A stretch of DNA of 64,000 nt from Flavobacterium sp. HSC-32F16 (GTDB lineage: Bacteria; Bacteroidota; Bacteroidia; Flavobacteriales; Flavobacteriaceae): the NCBI RefSeq assembly GCF_024171645.1, contig NZ_JALKAC010000005.1, forward strand, positions 294,743-358,742, in the 5' to 3' direction. Of this stretch, positions 1 to 7,637 are shown one piece after another. The notes beneath the pieces are model-generated. The model was not told where the DNA came from, did not search any database, and saw nothing but the letters and a program-made list of their open reading frames with translations. Both the position numbers and the translations under genes were made by a program. Numbering within the stretch: the stretch's first letter is position 1; each line of letters begins with the position of its first letter.

Positions 1-1
1 A

Positions 2-511
2 ATTACTCCTAAAAGTAAATTTGATAGATTCATTGAAGGCGATTCAACCCAATTAACCAACAGACAAGTTGAAGGTTTGCATTTATTTCGTACCAAAGCA
101 AGATGCATTAACTGTCATAACACAGCCAATTTCGCTGATAATAAGTTTCATAATGTTGGTTTAACGTATTATGGAAGACAATACGAAGATTTAGGAAGAT
201 ATAATGTTACAGGAAAAGCTGAAAATGTAGGGGAATTTAAGACACAGTCTCTACGCGGTGTTTCTCAAAATGCACCGTATATGCACAATGGTTTATTCCC
301 GAATTTACGTGGTGTTTTAAATATTTACAATGCCGGAATGCCTCAGCCAAAAAGAAAAGAAAGTCAGCTGAATGATACTTTGTTTCCAACAACTTCTAAA
401 CTGATAAAAAAATTAGATTTGAGTCAATCAGAACTAGTTGCTTTGGAAGATTTTATTATGAGTTTGTCAACCACAGGGTATAGAATGAAACAGCCTCTTT
501 TACCGCAGTAG
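2..511 (+). CDS. Di-haem cytochrome c peroxidase / MauG family protein, C-terminal part
   Basis: The reading frame is open from base 2, so the gene begins outside the window and only about 170 C-terminal residues are seen. A haem-binding CINCH motif lies at 104-118. A Met in the context APYMHNG at 281-283 matches the distal haem ligand region of bacterial di-haem peroxidases. Family members work in the periplasm and reduce hydrogen peroxide with electrons from small cytochromes, or oxidise protein or organic substrates (MauG-like). The first haem site should lie upstream and cannot be checked here. The apparent TTG start at 77 is internal and is not the real start. The family call is secure; the exact substrate is unknown. 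Confidence 0.88.
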   Translation: MTPKSKFDRFIEGDSTQLTNRQVEGLHLFRTKARCINCHNTANFADNKFHNVGLTYYGRQYEDLGRYNVTGKAENVGEFKTQSLRGVSQNAPYMHNGLFPNLRGVLNIYNAGMPQPKRKESQLNDTLFPTTSKLIKKLDLSQSELVALEDFIMSLSTTGYRMKQPLLPQ

Positions 512-517
512 TTTTTT

Positions 518-562
518 GAGAAGAAGAAGAAGAAGAAGAAGAAGAAAGAAGAAAGAAGAAAG
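518..562. repeat. (GAA)n microsatellite
   Basis: A nearly pure GAA/GAAA tract begins seven bases after the peroxidase stop codon. It is purely purine on this strand. No gene is seen in it. Such tracts can change length by slippage, but this one lies 3' of the gene and should not alter its protein. Confidence 0.8.
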
Positions 563-604
563 ATTTTAAGAAGATTAAAAATAGGAGAGATTTATAAAGC
601 AAAA

Positions 605-637
605 AAGAGTCAAACTATCATTCTAGTCTTGACTCTT
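605..637. terminator. Hairpin terminator between convergent genes
   Basis: A 9-bp stem (AAGAGTCAA with TTGACTCTT) encloses a 15-nt loop. It is flanked by A-rich sequence on one side and T-rich sequence on the other, so it could end transcription of both the peroxidase gene and the convergent gene at 722-1129. Confidence 0.65.
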
Positions 638-662
638 TCTTCTTTATTCTATTTTCAAAATT

Positions 663-718
663 CTTTGCTCTTCCTTCTTTGCTCTTGCTTCTTTGTTCTT
701 GCTTCTTTGTTCTTTAAT
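663..718. repeat. Four tandem copies of a 14-bp pyrimidine-rich unit
   Basis: The units start at 663, 677, 691 and 705 and follow CTTTGCTCTTGCTT with one to four changes. They end directly at the stop of the minus-strand gene at 722. Apparent plus-strand reading frames here are by-products of the repeat and show no coding features. Confidence 0.75.
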
Positions 719-721
719 TCT

Positions 722-1129
722 CTACTTCACCATAACTCCTTCAACAAACAAAATCGGCACTTCTTCCGTTTTATTTACGTCAAGCGAATTAGCTTTAAAT
801 ATGAATTTCTTATCGTACAAAGTATTTCCGATAAAGAAAGTTACCATGAATTCGTTGTTAAGTACTAAAAGGCTCTTTTCTACCATTTCTATTTTCACAA
901 CAGAAACCGCTGGAACCTCAACAAAAGCATGACGCAAAGTAGATGTTTTTTTCATTTCCCCATCGATTGTTCCAAATGCTTTTGAAACCACCATAACACT
1001 GTCTAAGTTAAAATCGCTGTCATTAACCAAGTAAGCGTACCATACTTTTTCCATAAAGTCATCGCTCCATTCCTGCACTGCAGCAAGAAATACGTTTTCG
1101 ACTTCCGGAATTATTATATCTTTTTTCAT
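722..1129 (-). CDS. Conserved hypothetical protein, 135 residues
   Basis: I do not recognise a named family. The product is a soluble-looking 135-residue protein without signal peptide or membrane segment. It has an acidic, aromatic-rich N-terminal half (around EWSDDFMEKVWYAYLVNDSD) and an alternating hydrophobic pattern after it, which suggests a mostly beta fold. The ATG start is well placed and the reading frame is clean. It lies just downstream of pheS on the same strand, separated by a strong hairpin, so co-expression with pheS is uncertain. No function is proposed. Confidence 0.7.
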   Translation of the reverse strand: MKKDIIIPEVENVFLAAVQEWSDDFMEKVWYAYLVNDSDFNLDSVMVVSKAFGTIDGEMKKTSTLRHAFVEVPAVSVVKIEMVEKSLLVLNNEFMVTFFIGNTLYDKKFIFKANSLDVNKTEEVPILFVEGVMVK

Positions 1130-1148
1130 TGTTTTAGTGAATAGTAAA

Positions 1149-1195
1149 AGTAAATAGTGATTAGAAAGAAAGCTCTTTACTAATCACTATTTACT
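1149..1195. terminator. Perfect 16-bp hairpin downstream of pheS
   Basis: AGTAAATAGTGATTAG (1149-1164) pairs perfectly with 1180-1195 around a 15-nt loop. It lies 12 bases after the pheS stop on the minus strand. It lacks a long T-run, so it may be a terminator or one of the palindromic intergenic elements common in flavobacteria. Confidence 0.6.
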
Positions 1196-1206
1196 ATATA
1201 ACTTTT

Positions 1207-2226
1207 TTAAATATTTGCTTTAAACTGCTCTAAGAAACGAACATCGTTTTCATAGAACATACGAATGTCGCCAATTTGGTATAAAAGCATCGCGATACGC
1301 TCTACTCCCATTCCGAAAGCGAATCCGTTGTATTCATCTGGATTGATATCACAGTTTTTCAAAACATTGGGATCTACCATTCCGCAGCCTCCAATTTCTA
1401 ACCATCCTGTTCCTTTAGTGATACGATAATCGGTTTCTGTTTTTAGACCCCAATAAATATCAATTTCAGCACTTGGTTCTGTAAAAGGGAAATAAGACGG
1501 ACGAAGACGAATCTTAGATTTTCCGAACATTTCTTTTGTAAAATAAAGTAATGTTTGTTTTAAATCGGCGAAAGAAACATCTTTATCAATGTATAATCCT
1601 TCTACTTGATGGAAAATACAGTGAGAACGAGATGAAATCGCTTCATTTCGGAAAACACGTCCCGGAGAAATCGTACGAATTGGCGGTTTATGATTTTCCA
1701 TGTAACGCACCTGAACAGATGATGTATGTGTACGCAGCAACACATCAGGATTAGTCTGAATGAAAAATGTATCCTGCATATCACGCGCCGGATGATATTC
1801 CGGCAAGTTCAATGCAGTAAAGTTATGCCAGTCATCTTCAATTTCCGGACCTTCAGAAACGTTGAATCCAATATTAGCAAAAATATCTATAATCTGGTTT
1901 TTAACGATTGATATTGGATGGCGCGAACCAATAATTACCGGTTCAGCTGCACGTGTTAAATCGCCAAAAATTCCTTTTTTCTCTTCCTTGCTTTCGAGTT
2001 CTTCCTGAATAACTCGTACTTTCTCTTCAGCAACTGCTTTTAAAGTATTTATAACTTGTCCGAAATCCTTTTTCTGGTCGTTTGGAATATTTTTAAACTC
2101 AGTAAAAAGCTCTTTTAATAAACCTTTACTACCTAAATATTTAATACGGAATTGTTCTAAAGATTCTTTATTTTTATCATTAAAGGCTTTAGCGTCCTCT
2201 ATATGCTGTTTTATCTTATCTATCAT
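1207..2226 (-). CDS. pheS: Phenylalanine--tRNA ligase alpha subunit
   Basis: This is the catalytic alpha subunit of the alpha2-beta2 class II synthetase that charges tRNA-Phe in the cytoplasm. At 339 residues it has the usual bacterial length. Residues 1-90 form the charged coiled-coil arm that contacts tRNA. The catalytic core follows, with FHQVEGLYID (motif 2 region), the Phe pocket around residues 240-290 and the motif 3 signature FAFGMGVERIAML near the C terminus. The ATG at 2226 starts the typical N terminus. The beta subunit gene pheT is not adjacent, as is usual in this phylum, where the two genes are separated. Confidence 0.97.
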   Translation of the reverse strand: MIDKIKQHIEDAKAFNDKNKESLEQFRIKYLGSKGLLKELFTEFKNIPNDQKKDFGQVINTLKAVAEEKVRVIQEELESKEEKKGIFGDLTRAAEPVIIGSRHPISIVKNQIIDIFANIGFNVSEGPEIEDDWHNFTALNLPEYHPARDMQDTFFIQTNPDVLLRTHTSSVQVRYMENHKPPIRTISPGRVFRNEAISSRSHCIFHQVEGLYIDKDVSFADLKQTLLYFTKEMFGKSKIRLRPSYFPFTEPSAEIDIYWGLKTETDYRITKGTGWLEIGGCGMVDPNVLKNCDINPDEYNGFAFGMGVERIAMLLYQIGDIRMFYENDVRFLEQFKANI

Positions 2227-2340
2227 TTTCCTTCAATAATTGAGAGTACAAATTTAGTGTTTTTAGTTTAAAGTGAACAGTCACGGCCGCAGTTTTAAGA
2301 ATTTTACAACCGTATTTAAAGAATCACAGGAATTTTTGAA

Positions 2341-2868
2341 TTACTTGATAAGTGCAATTTTATTTTCAATTTCTCTGACTTTTGTAAGCCAGTGATCGAT
2401 ACCTTCCTGATTTTTCACAATTTCTTTTCTATGTTTAGATGCTATACTGCCTAGTTTTGCCCAGTTTTTATTCCAATCTTTATCTCTTTCAATATTATTT
2501 GAAGGCTCAATTCTGGTACGCCAAAAGTCAAGATTTTTAAAATAACCTTCTTTCAGCTTTTCAAAATATTCAATTAATTTTTCTTTTGAATTTGGAATAT
2601 AACCCGGTCCGCTGCAGCCACAAGAATGAAATGTAATACCAATGGAATATAGACTTTTAAGATGTTCCCACTTTTTGACATCATCTTTTTTAGGCGATTC
2701 AAAATCAAGCCCCATATTTGCCATCAATTCCCCGCACTGCGGACATTTGGCTTCAAAAACAGATGCTTCTCCTTTTTTGATGTCTCCCATTAATCTTCTT
2801 TTAAACGTCTTTCGACAATTAAAACAAGCATAATGCGGTTTATAAGAGGTCATTGCGTATCTACACAT
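2341..2868 (-). CDS. Zinc-ribbon-containing conserved protein
   Basis: The protein starts with a CFNC...CPQC zinc-ribbon pattern (residues about 15-48), followed by a short CGC segment near residue 84 and a charged helical C terminus. It has no signal peptide or membrane helix, so it is probably cytoplasmic. The function is not known to me; zinc ribbons of this kind bind nucleic acid or protein. Two ATG starts are possible, at 2868 and at 2853 (MTSYKPHYACFNC); the second gives a more compact N terminus in front of the zinc ribbon. The gene stands alone between pheS and another small gene on the same strand. Confidence 0.72.
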   Translation of the reverse strand: MCRYAMTSYKPHYACFNCRKTFKRRLMGDIKKGEASVFEAKCPQCGELMANMGLDFESPKKDDVKKWEHLKSLYSIGITFHSCGCSGPGYIPNSKEKLIEYFEKLKEGYFKNLDFWRTRIEPSNNIERDKDWNKNWAKLGSIASKHRKEIVKNQEGIDHWLTKVREIENKIALIK

Positions 2869-2951
2869 TTTCTTTAGTGATCAGTGATCAGGGTTTAGTG
2901 TCAGTATACAATGAGCAGTTACTGAAAACTGAAACTGTAAACCAAAAAGTT

Positions 2952-3308
2952 CTACTCAATCAATTTCCTTTCTAAAAAGTAACTCACGATGGCTTCTTTC
3001 ATTAAAACCGATTGTTCTCCGGCTTTTAGCGGAGGTAATTGTTCTTTTACTTTGTAATGCGGCCAGCCTTCAGCATCAAAAAAATCAAACTCATAAAACC
3101 CATAAGGTTCAAGCAATCTGCAAATTGCAATATGCATTAAGTTTAATTTTTCATCTTTTTTGAATTCACGGTGTACTTTTCCGAGTTCCTGAACTCCAAT
3201 TAGGTAAATTATGGCATCCAAATCTAAGTCTTCACCTTGCGAAAATTGATTTGAAAGTATATCAACGAGCTTTTCCCAGCGCTCTTTTAATTGTGTATCT
3301 CTGGACAT
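2952..3308 (-). CDS. Conserved hypothetical protein, 118 residues
   Basis: I do not recognise the family beyond a small conserved flavobacterial protein. It is soluble, acidic and mostly helical, with a recognisable central stretch (LDAIIYLIGVQELGK) followed by a conserved-looking segment EPYGFYEFDFFDAEGWPHY. No cofactor or catalytic motif is evident. The ATG start at 3308 is the only reasonable one. The region upstream, 3309-3488, holds only AT-rich sequence with degenerate copies of flavobacterial intergenic repeats. Confidence 0.68.
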   Translation of the reverse strand: MSRDTQLKERWEKLVDILSNQFSQGEDLDLDAIIYLIGVQELGKVHREFKKDEKLNLMHIAICRLLEPYGFYEFDFFDAEGWPHYKVKEQLPPLKAGEQSVLMKEAIVSYFLERKLIE

Positions 3309-3488
3309 TTAATTTATGTTTTTTGATTGTAGACTTTAGACTGCTGATTTAAAAATCAATTCTGAAGGGGACAGAATCGCAATCTGAATTCTAAAATTTG
3401 ATTTGCAAAGATACACAGTTCAAATTTCAATCATACCAAAAATAAAAAATATAGGATTTTAAAATAATATTACAGGAAGTCTGCTTGT

Positions 3489-4274
3489 TTATTGATATTC
3501 AATAACCGTTTTTGAAATCACAAAATTATTTTCCTTTGCGATCTTTTTTATTTCAATTGGAAAATCATCAGCATTATATGTTATTTCAAAATTATAATAA
3601 ACAGGAGTTTCAGTTGTAACAGGATAATAATATTCTCTTGATGTAACATTATTATTAGATATTCCGTCAAAGCCTTCGGTTTCAAAAACAAGTCGAAAAT
3701 ATTTATTCATAAATTTCATCGGGTTGTTTTTATTTTCATAAAAATATTTGCTTTTAGAAATTGTTTCGGGACCAAATAAAGAGGATTTGTCTGTAATTTC
3801 CGTCGCATTTTTATTCTGATCAAAAGAATATATTGATTGTTTCTGAACTATAAAATTTCCATCCGTTAAGTAACCGGATTTTTGTGAAGCAAGAATTCCA
3901 TTTGTATAAGCATACTCAGTTCTTTCATCTTGATTTGCTCCTGATAAAGTATATTTTAAAAGATCTCCATCATAATTAAATGTTGTAGAACCATTTGCAA
4001 TCTCATTTTTAAAATAATCTACCTTACTGATTTTATCTCCGTTATATAAAAATTCAGATCTGTTTTTATCCGAAGTAACACTTTTTAAAACATTATTTTC
4101 ATATGAAAAATTTAATATTCGTGTTTCAGAATCGTTCGAAAAATAAATGGTTTCAGTTATTTTTTTTATCAGAATTGATTTTGGATCAACTGTATTATCT
4201 TTGTCTCCGTTGTCGTTTGAACAAGATGTAAATAATACAACAGCTAAAATTTTGATTAACAGTTTTTTTCTCAT
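3489..4274 (-). CDS. Secreted lipoprotein with YD-repeat-like beta pattern
   Basis: The ATG at 4274 gives a classical lipoprotein signal (MRKKLLIKILAVVLFTSCSN) with the modified Cys at residue 18. The longer frame beginning at 4310 adds 12 residues that spoil the signal, so it is rejected. The mature part has repeated short strands with Tyr-Asp or Tyr-Asn turns (FSYENNVLKSV, FLYNGDKISKV, FNYDGDLLKYT, YAYTNGILAS), like many Bacteroidota surface or periplasmic lipoproteins related to YD/RHS repeats. The role is unknown. It is divergent from the CvpA gene, with about 50 bp between the starts, so the two share a promoter region. Confidence 0.7.
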   Translation of the reverse strand: MRKKLLIKILAVVLFTSCSNDNGDKDNTVDPKSILIKKITETIYFSNDSETRILNFSYENNVLKSVTSDKNRSEFLYNGDKISKVDYFKNEIANGSTTFNYDGDLLKYTLSGANQDERTEYAYTNGILASQKSGYLTDGNFIVQKQSIYSFDQNKNATEITDKSSLFGPETISKSKYFYENKNNPMKFMNKYFRLVFETEGFDGISNNNVTSREYYYPVTTETPVYYNFEITYNADDFPIEIKKIAKENNFVISKTVIEYQ

Positions 4275-4324
4275 TGTGGTGTTTTTCACAAAAATAGAAA
4301 TATAATTCATTTCATAACCTTACC

Positions 4325-4873
4325 ATGAGTTTTTTTGATATTATCGTTGCCGCGCTTTTAGTTTATAGTCTTTATAAAGGAATTAAAAATGGGCTTTTTG
4401 TAGAAGTTGCTTCTTTTATTTCTTTGCTATTAGGAATTTATCTTGCCATTAAATTTTCTTCGTTAATGACTGGAATGATTTCAAAACACGTTTCTTGGAA
4501 TCCAACCAATATTCAAATTACAGCTTTTATCCTAACTTTTATTTTGGTAGTAATTGGTGTTTATTTCCTTGCTAAAATATTAACCGGAATCGCTGATTTT
4601 GCAATGCTGGGATGGATGAATAAGTTAGGCGGAGGATTTTTCAGGATTTTAAAAACCATTCTTATTTTGAGCATTTTTATTGCTTTGTTCGAAAAAATCA
4701 ATTTCAACAATACTTTCGCTAAAAAGGAAACTTTAGACAATTATATCTTTTATAATCCAGTCAAGAAAGTTGCAGCTTTTGTGTATCCGTCGATTGAAAA
4801 ATGGTACGAAACTTTTAAAGAGAAACAGGCTGAGAAATCTGAAGAAGAAAAAGAAACTTCTAAAAAAGAATAA
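4325..4873 (+). CDS. CvpA family inner-membrane protein
   Basis: The product has four predicted membrane helices (residues about 5-22, 27-46, 62-85 and 100-120) in the arrangement of the CvpA/colicin V production family, followed by a long charged cytoplasmic tail rich in Lys and Glu. The pattern DIIVAALLVYSLYKGIKNG at the start is typical of the family. Members influence purine-linked colicin production in Escherichia coli and membrane stress resistance; the biochemical function is not settled. It is followed by a strong terminator and is transcribed alone. Confidence 0.88.
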   Translation: MSFFDIIVAALLVYSLYKGIKNGLFVEVASFISLLLGIYLAIKFSSLMTGMISKHVSWNPTNIQITAFILTFILVVIGVYFLAKILTGIADFAMLGWMNKLGGGFFRILKTILILSIFIALFEKINFNNTFAKKETLDNYIFYNPVKKVAAFVYPSIEKWYETFKEKQAEKSEEEKETSKKE

Positions 4874-4890
4874 TATTCTTTGCGCAAATT

Positions 4891-4922
4891 AAACCCGACA
4901 CGTTTTAAAACGTGTCGGGTTT
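4891..4922. terminator. Perfect 16+16 bp palindrome at the end of the PUL and of the CvpA gene
   Basis: AAACCCGACACGTTTT is followed directly by its exact reverse complement. The palindrome lies between the convergent ends of the CvpA gene and the GH95 gene and can act as a terminator in both directions. It belongs to the same design class as the palindromes at 16664-16696 and 21406-21502. Confidence 0.75.
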
Positions 4923-4956
4923 AGTCTAAAGATAATATTCATTTCCAAAATGACAT

Positions 4957-7365
4957 TTAGAATTTCACTTCTAATTTTTCTCCTTTTTTCAAAACAATTT
5001 CCTGTTTTTTATCGCCAAAAATCAAAGTCGTTTTCGCTCCATTTTTAGAAGAAATAATTACTTTTTCTGGCTTTTTATTTTTCCATGTCATTTCAATTTC
5101 GAAACCGCCTCTTGCACAGATTCCTTTTACAGAACCTTCTGACCAAGTATCTGGTAAAGCAGGCAGTAATCGAATTTCGTTTTCGTCTGACTGAACCAGC
5201 ATTTCAGCAACGGCTGCTGCGCCTCCAAAATTTCCGTCAATTTGAAATGGCGGATGTGCATCGAATAAATTCGGGTACGTTCCTCCTCCTCTTCTTGGTT
5301 TTTCTGTTTTCTTTCCGTCGGGATCTACGTAACGTAATAATTCACGATACATTTTATAAGCACGGTTTCCGTCCCAAAGTCTTGCCCAAAGATTGATTCT
5401 CCAGCCTTTTGACCAGCCTGTAGTTTCGTCACCTTTTATTTCTAGTGTTTTCTTGGAAGCTTCTGCTAAATCAGGAGTTTTTAATGGTGTAATATGGTCT
5501 CCAGGAAAAAGTCCGAATAACTGTGATTGATGACGATGTTTTGAATCATTATCTTCCCAGTCAAAATACCATTCCTGTAAATTTCCTTTTTTACCAATTT
5601 GATACGGATACAGTTTTGAAAGTGCTGTTTCGAGTTCTTTTCTAAAACCAGCATCTGTATTCAGTACTTTTGAAGCTTTTATCGTTTTATCAAAACATTC
5701 ACGAATCATGGCTAAATCTGCTGTTCCGCCATAAAGTGTTGCACCAACAAAACCATCTGCCAGTTTATATTGATTTTCCGGTGAAGTTGACGGCGATGTA
5801 ATTAAATTTCCGTTTTTATCGGTTACGAGCCAGCCTAAACAAAATTCGGCCGCACCTTTCATTAACGGATAACCTTCTTTTTTTAAGTAAGCTAAATCTT
5901 GAGTAAAAGTATAATGTTCCCAAATATGTGTACTCAGCCAAGCGCCTGCCATTGGCCAGCATGCCCACATTGGATCTTCTTTTCCAAACTGCCCAACCGG
6001 ATTGGTCATTGCCCAAATATCTGAATTGTGCGCTGCAGCCCAGCCTTTATTTACACCATAAAAAGTCTTAGCCGTTATTTTTCCCGTTACCGAAAGGTTT
6101 TTTATAAAACTTAAAAGTGACGAATGCATTTCAGAAAGATTGGTGTTTTCTGCCAGCCAGTAATTTTCTTCCAGATTAATGTTCATCGTATAATTACTGC
6201 TCCAAGGCGGACTTAAATGCGGATTCCAAAGTCCTTGTAAGTTGGCCGGAACTCCTAAAGTTCTGGAAGAACTTATTAATAAATAACGTCCGAAATTGAA
6301 ATATAGAATTTCAAGGTTTTTATCTTCTTTCCCATCAGCGTAGCGCAATAAACGTTCGTCTGTTGGTAAATCCGGAGCAGTTGTTTTACCTAAATCTAAA
6401 GTAACACGATTGAAGAATTTTTGATAATCAGAAATATGAGATTCTTTTAATTTATCGAATGGTTTTGCATAAGCTTTATTCAGGTTTTGTGCTGCAATTG
6501 CCACATCGTCTAAACCTTCGGTTGCGGGGTTTTTGTCAAAACCATTAAAACTTGTCGCAGCAGCAACATAAATAATAGCTTCTGTCGCATCTCTTAAACT
6601 TAAAGTTTCTCTGGAACTTGTAATTTTTCCGTCTGTTTTTTTGATTTGCACTAAGCTGGTAAATCTTGTTCCTCTATCTGGTATAGTTAGATATTTTGGT
6701 ACTACATTATATCCGGCATTTTCATGAATTGGCGCAGAACCTCTCATAACCAAAATATTATTTCGTACTTCAACATTTGATTTTAAAAGGCTTTTTAAAG
6801 TGATGTCAAAATTTAAAGCACCTTTTTGATCAGCTGTTAATTTGATCATCATGATTTGGTCTGGTGCCGAAACAAAATATTCTCGTGTATATTTTATGCC
6901 GGCCATTTCATAACTCACTTTTGATATGGCGCTCGAAATATCCAGTTCACGATGGTAGTTTACCGCTTTTCCTTTCTCAGTATTATTAATTTCTAATGTT
7001 CCTAAAGGTGCATACGATTCGGAGTTTTTTCCTTGTACTTTTTTGTTGAGTTCTTCGGCCAGTTTGTAGTTTTCATTCTGCAAAGCTTCGCGAATTGTCG
7101 GAATGTTTTTATAAGCTTCCGGGTTCATATTGGCATTTACGGGTTCGCCTGACCAAAGTGTAATATCATTCAAATAAATTTTATCTGAATTGGCACCTCC
7201 AAAAACGGTTGCTCCTATTTTTCCATTTCCTAAAACCAGGCTTTCTTCAAAAAATTCTGCTGGTTGTTTGTACCATAAAACATTTTTTGATTGTGCGGAG
7301 ATGTTTGTATAGTACGATGTGAGAAGTAAAATGAAAAATGTTTTTTTTATGATTTTTGGATTCAT
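4957..7365 (-). CDS. GH95 alpha-L-fucosidase (or related alpha-L-galactosidase)
   Basis: This 802-residue secreted enzyme has a signal peptide ending near NISAQS. Its N-terminal beta domain carries the family signature LVLGNGKIGATVFGG followed by KIYLNDITLWSGEP. The (alpha/alpha)6 barrel contains the NIN motif that holds the general base system (near residue 395), the catalytic acid Glu in STSPENQY (near 530) and the Asp in FQIDGNFGG (near 708). GH95 enzymes are inverting and remove terminal L-fucose linked alpha-1,2, as found on galactose in plant xyloglucan. A Thr two residues before the NIN motif fits fucosidases rather than alpha-L-galactosidases, which I recall having His there. It is the last gene of the PUL. 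Confidence 0.9.
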   Translation of the reverse strand: MNPKIIKKTFFILLLTSYYTNISAQSKNVLWYKQPAEFFEESLVLGNGKIGATVFGGANSDKIYLNDITLWSGEPVNANMNPEAYKNIPTIREALQNENYKLAEELNKKVQGKNSESYAPLGTLEINNTEKGKAVNYHRELDISSAISKVSYEMAGIKYTREYFVSAPDQIMMIKLTADQKGALNFDITLKSLLKSNVEVRNNILVMRGSAPIHENAGYNVVPKYLTIPDRGTRFTSLVQIKKTDGKITSSRETLSLRDATEAIIYVAAATSFNGFDKNPATEGLDDVAIAAQNLNKAYAKPFDKLKESHISDYQKFFNRVTLDLGKTTAPDLPTDERLLRYADGKEDKNLEILYFNFGRYLLISSSRTLGVPANLQGLWNPHLSPPWSSNYTMNINLEENYWLAENTNLSEMHSSLLSFIKNLSVTGKITAKTFYGVNKGWAAAHNSDIWAMTNPVGQFGKEDPMWACWPMAGAWLSTHIWEHYTFTQDLAYLKKEGYPLMKGAAEFCLGWLVTDKNGNLITSPSTSPENQYKLADGFVGATLYGGTADLAMIRECFDKTIKASKVLNTDAGFRKELETALSKLYPYQIGKKGNLQEWYFDWEDNDSKHRHQSQLFGLFPGDHITPLKTPDLAEASKKTLEIKGDETTGWSKGWRINLWARLWDGNRAYKMYRELLRYVDPDGKKTEKPRRGGGTYPNLFDAHPPFQIDGNFGGAAAVAEMLVQSDENEIRLLPALPDTWSEGSVKGICARGGFEIEMTWKNKKPEKVIISSKNGAKTTLIFGDKKQEIVLKKGEKLEVKF

Positions 7366-7419
7366 AGCCTTGTTGTTTTGGTCATGTTTTTTTACATCTG
7401 GTATTTATTCAATCTTATT

Positions 7420-7443
7420 ATTCCGAGGAACGAGACCCGGAAT
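7420..7443. repeat. Short palindromic repeat of the CCGAGGAACGAG type
   Basis: ATTCC at 7420 pairs with GGAAT at 7439-7443 around CGAGGAACGAGACC. Sequences of this form are frequent intergenic repeats in flavobacterial genomes; that statement comes from general knowledge and not from this window. It lies between GH43 and GH95. Confidence 0.5.
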
Positions 7444-7516
7444 GACAAAACTATCGTGTTAATCTTGCACTACCAAATAATTGTTACTAACGGAAAATTT
7501 CTTATCACCTTTGTTC

Positions 7517-7629
7517 GCGTGAGGGATAGGAGCAAACTACTGAAGTAGTGTGGATAGCCCGACCATAATGAGATAAGAAGGCGTATTTACACAAAGTATA
7601 TTTGCCTTCTTATCTCGTTATGGTCACGC
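7517..7629. repeat. 113-bp structured intergenic element with nested hairpins
   Basis: The outer ends GCGTGA (7517-7522) and TCACGC (7624-7629) are complementary. Inside are a small hairpin, ACTACT/AGTAGT (7536-7549), and a 22-bp stem, 7561-7582 with 7604-7625, which has a single G-U pair. The GCGTGAGGGAT...AGCCCGACC...CGCCC layout resembles a family of repeated elements I know from flavobacterial genomes. It lies between GH43 and GH95 and would form a very stable RNA fold in the PUL transcript. Confidence 0.7.
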
Positions 7630-7637
7630 CCTTATAA

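Noticed and set aside
629..932. Two plus-strand frames of 79 codons
   Set aside because: They run through the 14-bp repeat and antisense to the gene at 722-1129; the sequences are low in complexity.
5085..5396. Plus-strand frame of 103 codons
   Set aside because: It lies inside the GH95 gene and encodes a composition-biased sequence without start context.
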